A stretch of DNA of 53,205 nucleotides from Planctomycetaceae bacterium (GTDB taxonomy: Bacteria > Planctomycetota > Planctomycetia > Planctomycetales > Planctomycetaceae). The DNA lies in assembly GCA_900299185.1 (NCBI GenBank), contig OMIV01000093.1:1-53205 (forward strand), read 5' to 3'. Position numbers and translations under genes: made by a program. Positions 36,996-45,278 of the stretch are shown one piece after another (positions within the stretch are counted from its first letter, which is position 1; the number at the start of each line of letters is the position of its first letter). The notes beneath the pieces are model-generated. The model saw nothing but the letters and a program-made list of their open reading frames with translations, did not search any database and had not been told where the DNA came from.

Positions 36996-37393
36996 GGCAG
37001 GACTCCGTAATTGGGGTGCTCGATCGCTCTAATGAATTCTTCAGCCTGTTCCTGAGTCACAAATTCGTAGCGGCTCGCCTCATTCCATTCTTCGACGGCA
37101 TTTCGATAGGTTCGAATTGTCGAGTCTGTCTTCACCCAAGCTTCGAACTCATCCTTGAGCCCGGCCAAGAAGAGCAGATCAGCGAACTTGTGAGTCCAAC
37201 ACTTCTCTGAAAACTTCTTGTCCTTGAAGACAGTGCCTTCGCGTTCGATTAGCGCAAGGATGCAGGCTTTCAAAGCACATTCGACGGCGTATCCAGCGAG
37301 GTAATACGCACCGGACCACTTGCCAGCGGTCAATAAAAGCTGCGCTTCCGAGAGTCGCTCGTCGGACAAGCGTTGAAAGTCACCGCGATTCAA
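36974..37393 (-). CDS. HEPN-domain protein
   Basis: 139 residues, all helical. Core HEPN segment: LSEAQLLLTAGKWSGAYYLAGYAVECALKACILAL (read in pieces, about 13-47), followed by CWTHKFADLLFLAGL and IRTYRNAVEEWNEASRYEF. HEPN proteins are often RNases or toxin components with an RX4-6H motif. Here I see only RAIEH (three residues between Arg and His), so catalysis is uncertain. The start is TTG 37393 with GGAG eight bases upstream. It lies ahead of and overlaps the partner gene, a typical toxin-antitoxin layout. Confidence 0.8.
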   Translation of the reverse strand: MNRGDFQRLSDERLSEAQLLLTAGKWSGAYYLAGYAVECALKACILALIEREGTVFKDKKFSEKCWTHKFADLLFLAGLKDEFEAWVKTDSTIRTYRNAVEEWNEASRYEFVTQEQAEEFIRAIEHPNYGVLPWIRKRW

Positions 37394-37720
37394 TGCTCGA
37401 ACTCCATGCGTTCGCGATGGAGCCGAGAGTCAGCGGTTGAAGCGGCTTTTCCAGAGGCGGGGTGCTCAGGACCGAGCCTCGGCACGCTTCAACAAGTTCG
37501 TTGAGCACGCGCAAGACCTTCAGTCCCCAGGCGCGAAACGAGCGAACGGTAACAAGCTAGGAGTGAGTTTCAAGCCGCCTCAACATCGCTCTCAGACAGC
37601 AACCAAGACCAGCGAAACTAAAGGTATTCCGCGTCATCAGACTACATAAGGCGACAAAATTTCGTTTGAATCCGCGCCTCTTGATCTCACCGCTGTGACA
37701 GCTCACTGAGGAATGCGTTT
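37394..37720. other. Divergent intergenic region
   Basis: 327 bp between the HEPN gene and yceH-like gene. A 70-codon frame inside (37437-37649) has a basic, low-complexity translation with no motif and is not called. No repeat or clear promoter consensus was found. Confidence 0.4.
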
Positions 37721-38455
37721 ATGACTGATGGATCCGATCAACCAGCCGAAGTAAGACAACTGACACCAGCTGAACGCCGCATCCTCGGAACGCTTCTCGA
37801 AAAGGGTAAGACAACTCCCGAGTACTACCCCATGACCCTGAAGGGCCTGACGGCGGCGTGTAATCAAAAGAACAATCGCTTCCCGCTGGTGGAGTACAGT
37901 GAAGATCACGTCGAATCCACGCTCGACTCCCTGCAGAAGCTCGGGCTGACCGCCGTGATCTATCCCGAGTCTGGGCGAGCCCTCCGTTATCGACATTACT
38001 TTCGCACGCGGTACGCATTCCCCGAGCGACAAGTCGCCATTCTGACCGAGTTACTGCTTCGAGGTCGTCAAACTCTCGGCGAGTTACGAACGCGAGCAAG
38101 TCGCCTGGAACCCATTGAGGATCTCGACACGCTGCGTGAAGAAGTGAAGGGGCTGGTTGAACGTGGCTATGTGCAAGTCAACGGTCCGCTCGAAATGCGT
38201 GGTGTCGAGGTTGACCACACCTTCTATCTGCCGACCGAAAATCAAACTCTCCCGACGTACTCGGGACCAATAGAGTCAGACGGCGCCGGTCGCACCGCGA
38301 ATGCACCGGCGGTTGAAGCCGTCCCCAATGCCGAGATCACGCGACTGACCGAAGCTCATGATGCACTGCGCGAAGAAGTCGTAGCGTTAAGGGCGACCGT
38401 GGAACTGTTGCAGGACCGACTCGACAAATTGGCGAGCGACTTAGGTGTGAGCTGA
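37721..38455 (+). CDS. YceH-like DUF480 protein
   Basis: 244 residues, cytoplasmic, DUF480 family built of two winged-helix-like domains. Signature segments are LTPAERRILGTLLEKGKTTPEYYPMTLKGL, AACNQKNNRFPL, VESTLDSLQKLGL, RYRHYFRTRY, RQVAILTELLLRGRQTLGELRTRASRL and VKGLVERGYVQ. A C-terminal coiled coil (ITRLTEAHDALREEVVALRATVELLQDRLDKL, in pieces) is typical. DNA-binding is inferred from the fold; function is unknown. ATG 37721 follows GAGGAATG-like sequence. Confidence 0.92.
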   Translation: MTDGSDQPAEVRQLTPAERRILGTLLEKGKTTPEYYPMTLKGLTAACNQKNNRFPLVEYSEDHVESTLDSLQKLGLTAVIYPESGRALRYRHYFRTRYAFPERQVAILTELLLRGRQTLGELRTRASRLEPIEDLDTLREEVKGLVERGYVQVNGPLEMRGVEVDHTFYLPTENQTLPTYSGPIESDGAGRTANAPAVEAVPNAEITRLTEAHDALREEVVALRATVELLQDRLDKLASDLGVS

Positions 38456-38557
38456 AGAGCTTGTTTCTGAGGACTCACGCTGGTCTCTATGCCCAATTGA
38501 TAAAACACGCCACCCGCTCGCTCCGTCACTCACTCGTCTCTAATTGAGGAATCAGCG

Positions 38558-40303
38558 ATGTCGTCCGAGCAGCGTCCTTCGTCCGTCAGATTCCTCATCG
38601 TTGCCGTCGCGACGTTGATGTCGTTCCTGTTGTACGTCGACCGGTTCTGCGTCTCGTTTGCTGAGGTCTACATCAAGCAAGACCTTGGGCTGAGCTACAC
38701 GCAACTGGCTTGGTTCACGAGTGGCTTCTTTTGGACCTATGCCTTGGCGCAAGTCCCCGCCGGTTGGCTGAGCGATCGCTACGGTGCGCGCATCATGTTG
38801 ACGCTTTACATCGTCACCTGGTCCGTCTTTACGGCTGTCATCGGCGCGGCCAACGGATTTGCGTTGCTCATCATCGCACGCTTCGGATGTGGCATCGGCC
38901 AAGCCGGTGCATACCCGACTGCGGCGTCAGTGATCGCGCGATGGATGCCTACGACGGCGCGTGGCCTCGCCAGTTCGTTCGTGGGTAATGGCGGTCGAGT
39001 CGGTGCGGCGGTGGTGCCAATTATGACCGCCTTCTTGATCGTGCAATTCGTGCCGCTTGGCACTCCTGTCGAAATCACATCGGCCGAGATCGTCGGTCCG
39101 CACGCCATCGTGACGAAGCTGGCGCAACGACTGGATGCTTCTGAAACGCGATCTCTCTTTGAGTCCGTTGGAGTCGAACGAGTAACAGAGCTCAAGGCGT
39201 CATCAGATCGAACTGAAGCGCTCACGGACAAGGCGACTCAAGATTCCGAGCGACTCAAAACGGGAGAGAGCGTTCGCGAACTGCTGCGAGATTGGACTCG
39301 GACCGACGGGCTAATCGCGATCGCTCAGACGGACAAGCAACTGAAGTTCGAACGCGAATCAATCGCCACCCTAAAGAAGCTGCGCGATAAAGAATCGGTT
39401 TCCGAAGTGGAACTCGATCGATTGAAACGCATGACTCTCGAAGCGTTGTTTCCGAACGAGGTCATGAAGCTGTACCGACTTGGCTGGCGGCAAGTGGTGA
39501 TTGTCTATGGCCTGTCTGGAATCGTCGTCGCGGCGTTCTTCTGGTTCATCTTCCGCGAGCGACCTGACCTCCATCCCAAAGTGAATGCCGCCGAACGAGA
39601 GCTCATTCAACGCGGCAAACCAACCGACTCTGGCGAACGCAAACTCGACGGCATCCCGACAAAGGCTCTGCTGACGAGCATCAATCTGTGGGCAAACTCG
39701 TTCATGCAGTTCGGCACCAATGTCGGATGGCTATTCATCTTCACGGGGCTGTCTCGTTACCTGCTCGTTGAGCGGCAAGTGCCAATCATCGAACGCAGCT
39801 TCATGGCCATGCTGCCGGTTGTGATCGGAGTCATCGGCGGTTTCATGGGCGGCAAGCTGACCGATGTTTGGGCCACTCGTTTCGGTGTCCTGTGGGGCCG
39901 ACGCCTGCCGATCTTGGCGTCGCGAGTGTTGGCCATTGGCGGTTACGTTGGCTGCATCGGCGTGTCGTTCTTGCCGACCGATCATCCTTTGAATTCCGCT
40001 TGGACCGTCACGCTGTTGTGTGGCGTTGCAGCCTTTGCGACCGACTTTGGAGCCCCCGCAACTTGGGCGTTTGCTCAAGACATTGGAGGTCGTCATGTCG
40101 CTTCGGTTTTGGGTTGGGGCAACATGTGGGGCAACATCGGAGCGGCGGTCGGTCCCTTGATCTACAACTTCGTGCTGGGAGAAACACCCAAGACCACGCA
40201 GTGGAATTGGCTCTTCGCGACATGTGCTCTGGCCTTCGCGATCTCTGGCTGTTGTGCCTTTATCATGGACGCCACTAAGCCGCTGCTGCGAGATGGCGAA
40301 TGA
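38558..40303 (+). CDS. MFS transporter with a large insertion between TM5 and TM6
   Basis: 581 residues, about twelve membrane helices, of the anion/cation symporter (ACS)-like MFS branch. N-terminal half has YVDRFCVSFAEVYIKQDLGLS, WLSDRYGARIM and ARFGCGIGQAGAYPTAASVIARW, typical of sugar-acid or phosphate symporters. C-terminal half has ITGLSRYLLVERQVP-like FIFTGLSRYL and GGKLTDVWATRFG. Residues 165-305 form a charged, helical insertion between TM5 and TM6, where normal members have only a short periplasmic loop. Substrate unknown. It is followed by the channel gene 48 bp later. Confidence 0.88.
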   Translation: MSSEQRPSSVRFLIVAVATLMSFLLYVDRFCVSFAEVYIKQDLGLSYTQLAWFTSGFFWTYALAQVPAGWLSDRYGARIMLTLYIVTWSVFTAVIGAANGFALLIIARFGCGIGQAGAYPTAASVIARWMPTTARGLASSFVGNGGRVGAAVVPIMTAFLIVQFVPLGTPVEITSAEIVGPHAIVTKLAQRLDASETRSLFESVGVERVTELKASSDRTEALTDKATQDSERLKTGESVRELLRDWTRTDGLIAIAQTDKQLKFERESIATLKKLRDKESVSEVELDRLKRMTLEALFPNEVMKLYRLGWRQVVIVYGLSGIVVAAFFWFIFRERPDLHPKVNAAERELIQRGKPTDSGERKLDGIPTKALLTSINLWANSFMQFGTNVGWLFIFTGLSRYLLVERQVPIIERSFMAMLPVVIGVIGGFMGGKLTDVWATRFGVLWGRRLPILASRVLAIGGYVGCIGVSFLPTDHPLNSAWTVTLLCGVAAFATDFGAPATWAFAQDIGGRHVASVLGWGNMWGNIGAAVGPLIYNFVLGETPKTTQWNWLFATCALAFAISGCCAFIMDATKPLLRDGE

Positions 40304-40351
40304 GCCAGTTGAGATGATGCAACGGCGGACTGAGTCTTTGTTGGAAACGTC

Positions 40352-41338
40352 ATGAAGGTGTTGGTTCAAACCGTCGGGCTGCTGCTGGGGCTAACGCTCG
40401 CGGGCACCATCTGCTTTCGGTTTCTGACCGGACAAAGCTGGCTCGATTGTTTGCATCTCTCGGTGATCACACTGTCGACAGTTGGGTCTCGCGATGCTGG
40501 CGATGATCCTGCTACGCGAGCCTTCGTCATCGTCTACATCCTGTTGGGCCTGATTTTCTACAGCTATGCCGCGACTCGCTTGGGCAGCTTCTTGCTCAGC
40601 GATGAATTTCAACGGGCAATTGAGAGGCGTCGGATGCAAAAGCGGATTGATGGACTCAGCGGGCATTCCATCGTGTGTGGCCAAGGTCGCATGGGCATGA
40701 CGATCTGCCGTTACTTGCACGAGCGACACGAGCCGTTCGTCGTGATCGACAATGATGAAGACCGACTGCGCTCGCGCTGTGCAACTCACGATTGGCCGTT
40801 CGTCGTCGGAGATGCGACCAACGACGACATTCTCCGTCTGGCCGGTATCGACCGTGCGAACGCTTTGACGACAGTCCTGCCGACCGATGCCGACAACGTC
40901 TATGTGGTGCTGTCAGCTCGACTGCTCAACAACAGCATTCAGATCATCGCTCGCGCTAACGACGAACGTGCGGCCGAGAAGCTTGAGCGTGCTGGCGCGA
41001 ATCGCGTGGTTTGTCCGATCAACACCGGCGGACAAAAGATGGCTCGCTTTCTCCTTAACCCCAGCATCGAAGACTTCTTGGAGATCGCCGACGCGCATGG
41101 CAACAACTTAGAACTCGACGACATTCAGCTCGGCACCGATAGTCCCTACATCGGCAAAGTTCTCGCAGACACTGATCTCCGTCGCCGCGGCGTCATGGTC
41201 ATCGGCATTCGACGAGCCAACGGAGATCGACTGATGCCGCCGCCCGGTGACGCCCTGCTACACCCTGACGATTGCTTGTTCGTGTTTGGCAACGCCGATG
41301 CCGTCAACGGCGTGCTCGGCGAATCACCGATGAGGTGA
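40352..41338 (+). CDS. Two-TM channel with RCK (TrkA-N/TrkA-C) domain, non-canonical filter
   Basis: 328 residues. Membrane helix 1 (about 5-25), pore helix and filter TVGSRD (43-48), membrane helix 2 (58-80), then a cytoplasmic NAD-binding RCK domain with CGQGRMG (about 110-116) and ending VFGNADAVNGVLG as in TrkA_C. K+ channels read TVGYGD; here Tyr-Gly is Ser-Arg, so K+ selectivity is doubtful. The fold remains that of Kch/MthK-type channels. ATG 40352 has no strong ribosome site. It may be translated together with the MFS gene. Confidence 0.85.
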   Translation: MKVLVQTVGLLLGLTLAGTICFRFLTGQSWLDCLHLSVITLSTVGSRDAGDDPATRAFVIVYILLGLIFYSYAATRLGSFLLSDEFQRAIERRRMQKRIDGLSGHSIVCGQGRMGMTICRYLHERHEPFVVIDNDEDRLRSRCATHDWPFVVGDATNDDILRLAGIDRANALTTVLPTDADNVYVVLSARLLNNSIQIIARANDERAAEKLERAGANRVVCPINTGGQKMARFLLNPSIEDFLEIADAHGNNLELDDIQLGTDSPYIGKVLADTDLRRRGVMVIGIRRANGDRLMPPPGDALLHPDDCLFVFGNADAVNGVLGESPMR

Positions 41339-41541
41339 CTAAGAGTGCCGCGCAGAAGGATTTGAAATGGCCGCATCCCTGCCCTCTTCTTTGCGCCTTG
41401 GCATCTTCGCTACTTTGCGTTTTCAAGATTCAACACCAAAGTGCAAAGTCGACGGCATGGAGTGCGTGTTACATCTCGTTGGTCTTAGGCACAGCCTCAT
41501 TGGAAGTCTATACAACCCGAAATTACCCCAAGGGCTTTGAG

Positions 41542-43230
41542 ATGACATCGTTCTTACAGCGAATCGTATGGCGAGCCGCTTTGCAAATCGTGATTGGGAC
41601 CTTGTTCGCCAAGGCTTGCCCGGCTGATGAATCGGATACCACGATCATCACCACGATCTATAAGCACATTCGAGCGGGCTGGGAGAACAACGAGATCCAG
41701 CCATCGGACCGAGCAGAAGATGGCGAATACGCTCGGCGCGTGGCACTCGATGTTGTCGGCCATATTCCGAGCTATGCCGAACTGCAGGAGTACCTCAACG
41801 ACCAATCGCCGGATAAGCGTCGCAAGTTCGTCGATCAGCTTCTGGATCAAGAAGGTTACGTTCGCAATTGGACGACGATCTGGGGCAACTTGTTGGTGGG
41901 TCGAGCGAACAATCGCGGCGGTGGTCGAGCCCCCTTGGATAAGTGGCTGCGAACAGCGTTCTACAAGAACCTGCCTTACGACGAGTTCGTTCGGCAACTG
42001 CTTACGGCCGAAGGCGAGAGCGAAGACAACGGCGCGGTCGTGTTTCTCGCCAGCCATCTCAACGACATGCAAGTTCCAGCCACGGCGATCACTGCTCGTT
42101 TATTCTTGGGACGACAAGTGCAATGCACTCAATGCCACAATCACCCCTTCAATGATTGGCAGCAGTCTGCCTTCTGGGGCATGAACGCGTTCTTTCGAGC
42201 GACCAATCGTCGCGGCAATCCTCGTAACGGCGTCGCGATTTCAGATCGAGAATTCGCCGGTAGCGGCGTCGTTTACTACGAGAAGCGAAATGGCGAGCAG
42301 CGCGCCGTTTTTCCGACCTATGTCGATGGGACGATGGTCACCGAATTCAGCAAGTCGCCTCGTGAGACGCTGACCGACTTCGTGCTCGATCCCAAGAAGA
42401 CCGAACTCTCCGAAGCCATCGTTAATCGCATGTGGGGACACTTCTTCGGCTATGGCTTCACTAAGCCCGTCGACGACATGGGGCCGCATAACACGCCGTC
42501 TCACCCCGAGCTGTTGAAGTATCTGGCAAAGGAGTTTCAGGACTCGCGCTATGACCTCAAACGACTCATGCGTTGGATCACAGCCAGCGACGCTTACAAC
42601 CTGACGAGTCGGCTGAACGACACCAACAAGATCGACGAACCTGCCGCCGGAGAAACGCCACTCTTCAGCCACGTGTATCTCAAGCAGTTCCGTGCCGAGC
42701 AGCTTTACGACTCGCTGTTGATTGCGACTGCAGCGGACAAATCAGGCCGCAACGATGAGCAAGCGGAAGGTCAACGCCGTCAGTGGCTGCAGCAGTTCGT
42801 GACGACCTTCGGCACAGACGAGAATGACGAGCAGACGACCTTCAACGGAACGATCCCGCAAGCACTCACCCTGATGAATGGGCAACTCATCCGCGATGCA
42901 CTCAACGGCGGCGACGGCAGCTTCTTGAGACGAGTGCTTGATGCCCCCTCAGGACGTCCCGATGAGAAGACGGTCGCGTCAAAAGCCAAGCCCAAGACGC
43001 CGCCTGTCAAAGCGCCACCAGCAAAAGCAAATGCCGTCACTCAACGCAGCGCCGTGCCCAAGAAGATCGAAACGTTGTTCCTCGTGGCGCTCTCGCGCAA
43101 GCCCAGCGAAGAAGAACTGCAAGCACTCAACAACGTCTTCCAAAAGTCCGGCTACACCGACCCGATTCAGGGACTGCAGGACGTCTTCTGGGCCGTGCTG
43201 AATTCGAATGAGTTCATCATCAATCACTAA
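41542..43230 (+). CDS. Exported DUF1549/DUF1553 protein
   Basis: 562 residues with signal peptide (MTSFLQRIVWRAALQIVIGTLFAKACPA). DUF1549 part (AEDGEYARRVALDVVGHIPSYAELQEYLND, QCTQCHNHPFNDW with a CxxCH-like pattern) and DUF1553 part (SEAIVNRMWGHFFGYGF, HPELLKYLAKEFQDSRYDLKRLMRWITASDAYNLTS). Such proteins are restricted to planctomycetes and relatives and may act in carbohydrate-linked envelope processes; exact role unknown. Start ATG 41542 has AAGGG in front (41530-41534). A Lys/Pro-rich linker lies at about 450-475. The usual DUF1501 partner does not follow. Confidence 0.9.
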   Translation: MTSFLQRIVWRAALQIVIGTLFAKACPADESDTTIITTIYKHIRAGWENNEIQPSDRAEDGEYARRVALDVVGHIPSYAELQEYLNDQSPDKRRKFVDQLLDQEGYVRNWTTIWGNLLVGRANNRGGGRAPLDKWLRTAFYKNLPYDEFVRQLLTAEGESEDNGAVVFLASHLNDMQVPATAITARLFLGRQVQCTQCHNHPFNDWQQSAFWGMNAFFRATNRRGNPRNGVAISDREFAGSGVVYYEKRNGEQRAVFPTYVDGTMVTEFSKSPRETLTDFVLDPKKTELSEAIVNRMWGHFFGYGFTKPVDDMGPHNTPSHPELLKYLAKEFQDSRYDLKRLMRWITASDAYNLTSRLNDTNKIDEPAAGETPLFSHVYLKQFRAEQLYDSLLIATAADKSGRNDEQAEGQRRQWLQQFVTTFGTDENDEQTTFNGTIPQALTLMNGQLIRDALNGGDGSFLRRVLDAPSGRPDEKTVASKAKPKTPPVKAPPAKANAVTQRSAVPKKIETLFLVALSRKPSEEELQALNNVFQKSGYTDPIQGLQDVFWAVLNSNEFIINH

Positions 43231-43337
43231 GAGCCAGAACAAGTCACGCTCGATTCGACTGCGTTCGATGAGGACTCTTAGTTCAACTCACCGCCCTTGG
43301 CTGTCTCCCTCGCGAGTTTCGCTGTGACAAACAAAAA

Positions 43338-43367
43338 AAGGAGACGACGTGCATCCGTCGTCTCCTT
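43338..43367 (-). terminator. Rho-independent terminator after the Gfo/Idh/MocA gene
   Basis: AAGGAGACGACG (43338-43349) pairs with CGTCGTCTCCTT (43356-43367), perfect 12-bp stem. Read on the minus strand it ends in a T-run (A7 at 43333-43339 of the plus strand). It lies 30 bp after the stop of the oxidoreductase gene. Confidence 0.92.
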
Positions 43368-43396
43368 GAGTGAGGTGGTTCCAAACGGTGTGCGAA

Positions 43397-44872
43397 TTAC
43401 GACACCGTCGGAAGTTCGAATCCTTGGCGGTACTCGCGAGTGAAGAGTCGGTTCGCGGCTTCGTCAGTCGACAACTCGGTCTTCGGATCGATCGTCAGGG
43501 TCTGTCCCAAGAAGAACTTGGTGGCTTCAAAGTCGACGCCGCTCTCTTTGAGATGGCTTTCGAATAAGTCCAACGTCTCGATGACATGCTTGTTGTCAGC
43601 GTGCTCGCTCGGTCGCGTGCCAACTGGAACCGGCTTGCCGAGCCGATACGACACATTGCCAAGATGAGCCAACGCGCTGGAAAGATGGCCGTCTTCAATG
43701 TCGAGATGCAGGTCCTTGTAGTTGCGACTACGAATGGCCTTCACGAAGTTCGCGAAGTGAGCCTGATACTCGCCGCCGCTCCACTTGCCGAGCTGATTGC
43801 CTTCATAGTCGAACGCCACGCCCGACGTGTAATTCGGTCCGACCGCATAGCCTTCGGTGCCAAACCAAATGTTGGCCGCTCCATTGAATGGGCCACCTTT
43901 CAAACCAAACGTCACCGGAGTCTTGATCGGCAGGCCGCGCACGTCCGAGATCAGCAAAGCATCGTCCCACTGGAAGATCGAGACCTGGCTATTCGCGACG
44001 TCGCCATTGTCGATGTAGCCCAAGCGGCCTCCCAAGCTGACAACTCGCTTGGGCAGCTCTTGCTTGCCCAACACCCAGCGAGCCTTATCCAGCTCGTGAG
44101 GATTCTGGTTACCAAGGTCACCATTGCCCGTCGCGAAGTTCCAGTGCCAGTCGTAGTGCAGTCGCTTGCGCTTCGGGACCACCTTGGGAGCTGGCCCGCA
44201 CCACAGATCGAAATCCAGCCCCGTCGGAATCGGAGCTTCCGTATCAACCAACCCGATGCTGTCACGGCGTCGATAACAGATGGCTCGCGCCACCGAGACC
44301 TTTCCGATCTTTCCGCTTTGGATGAACTCAATGGTCTGTCGCATGCCAGTCATGCTGCGGCTTTGCACGCCCATCTGGCAAATGCGGCCCAGCTTGCGAG
44401 CCCACTGAGTCATCACGCGACCTTCGCGGACGTTGTGACTGCAAGGCTTCTCCACATAGACGTCCTTGCCTGCTTGCATGGCCCAGACGGCCATCAACGC
44501 ATGCCAGTGATTCGGCGTCGCGATCGACACGGCATCGATGTTCTTGTCGTCGAGCAACTTGCGAACGTCCTGCTCGTAACGCGGTGGATGGGCAAGGTTC
44601 TTGAACTTGCTGGCGTGCTTCTGATACGCCGCTGGATCAGCATCGCAGACCGCGACCACGTCGCATTCGGGGTTCTTCAGCCACTCACCCAAATGGCTTC
44701 CACCCTGGCCGTTCACGCCAATCACCGCAACACGCAGCTTCTCATTGGGGCTCACCTTTGGCGCCGGTTGAGCATCATCAGCCAACACCAAGGTAGATGC
44801 ATGACCACTCGCCAAAGCCGCCGAAGCAGCTATCAAAGCTCGCTCTACAAAGTCACGTCGAGACAGATTCAT
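43397..44872 (-). CDS. Tat-exported Gfo/Idh/MocA-family oxidoreductase
   Basis: 491 residues. The twin-arginine leader MNLSRRDFVERALIAASAAL marks export of the folded, cofactor-loaded enzyme. The NAD(P)-binding fold has VAVIGVNGQGGSHLGEW, VVAVCDAD and VSIATPNHWHALMAVWAMQAGKDVYVEKPCSHN with the conserved EKP. GRICQMGVQSRS and FDLWCGPAP follow, then the C-terminal sugar-binding part. Planctomycetes carry many such paralogues; the sugar or sugar-derivative substrate is not determined. The strand is opposite to both DUF1549/DUF1553 genes. No gene symbol is assigned. Confidence 0.92.
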   Translation of the reverse strand: MNLSRRDFVERALIAASAALASGHASTLVLADDAQPAPKVSPNEKLRVAVIGVNGQGGSHLGEWLKNPECDVVAVCDADPAAYQKHASKFKNLAHPPRYEQDVRKLLDDKNIDAVSIATPNHWHALMAVWAMQAGKDVYVEKPCSHNVREGRVMTQWARKLGRICQMGVQSRSMTGMRQTIEFIQSGKIGKVSVARAICYRRRDSIGLVDTEAPIPTGLDFDLWCGPAPKVVPKRKRLHYDWHWNFATGNGDLGNQNPHELDKARWVLGKQELPKRVVSLGGRLGYIDNGDVANSQVSIFQWDDALLISDVRGLPIKTPVTFGLKGGPFNGAANIWFGTEGYAVGPNYTSGVAFDYEGNQLGKWSGGEYQAHFANFVKAIRSRNYKDLHLDIEDGHLSSALAHLGNVSYRLGKPVPVGTRPSEHADNKHVIETLDLFESHLKESGVDFEATKFFLGQTLTIDPKTELSTDEAANRLFTREYRQGFELPTVS

Positions 44873-45151
44873 TGTCGTTGGTCCTCAGTTGAAATTAATG
44901 TGTAGGAGTTCTGCCAAGCCAGCTTGCAGGACAACCTCAGTCACTGCGAGCCACCCAAGTGTGGTGAGACTCGACCAAACTTGAAATCAACGCCGACAGT
45001 ATTCGCAAGCTGGTCGAACGCTCGCTTCAAATGAGCGAGACTTTTCCAATTCATCGAGATCCTTGGCCCCAGCAAGATTCTGAAGGCCAATGTTCCGTGG
45101 CGGCAGCGGTCGCAGCAGTGAGTCGAGTGACATCTAAAGTCTGCAGATTTT
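44873..45151. other. Divergent intergenic region
   Basis: Between the oxidoreductase and the 779-residue protein, this part together with the next hairpin spans about 400 bp. It shows no gene or clear promoter motif. Confidence 0.35.
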
Positions 45152-45178
45152 GTGGGACGGTCCGCTTGGCCGTCCCAC
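45152..45178. repeat. REP-like hairpin
   Basis: GTGGGACGG (45152-45160) and CCGTCCCAC (45170-45178) form a perfect 9-bp stem around TCCGCTTGG. It lies 101 bp upstream of the next start codon. No T-run follows, so a dispersed repeat is more likely than a terminator. Confidence 0.55.
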
Positions 45179-45278
45179 GTTCGTTTCCGGTAGCCTCTGT
45201 CGCCTTAACACTCACTCGCCCGCGTCAGAGTCCTGCATCAAATCGACCTCGATCAGCCTCGCTCAAAGAAAGCTCACC

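Noticed and set aside
37437-37649. 70-codon open frame between HEPN and DUF480 genes
   Set aside because: Basic, low-complexity translation without family likeness or ribosome site.
43405-43418. GTTCGAATCC resembling a tRNA T-loop
   Set aside because: It lies inside the C-terminal coding end of the oxidoreductase, and no acceptor stem or anticodon arm can be formed around it.
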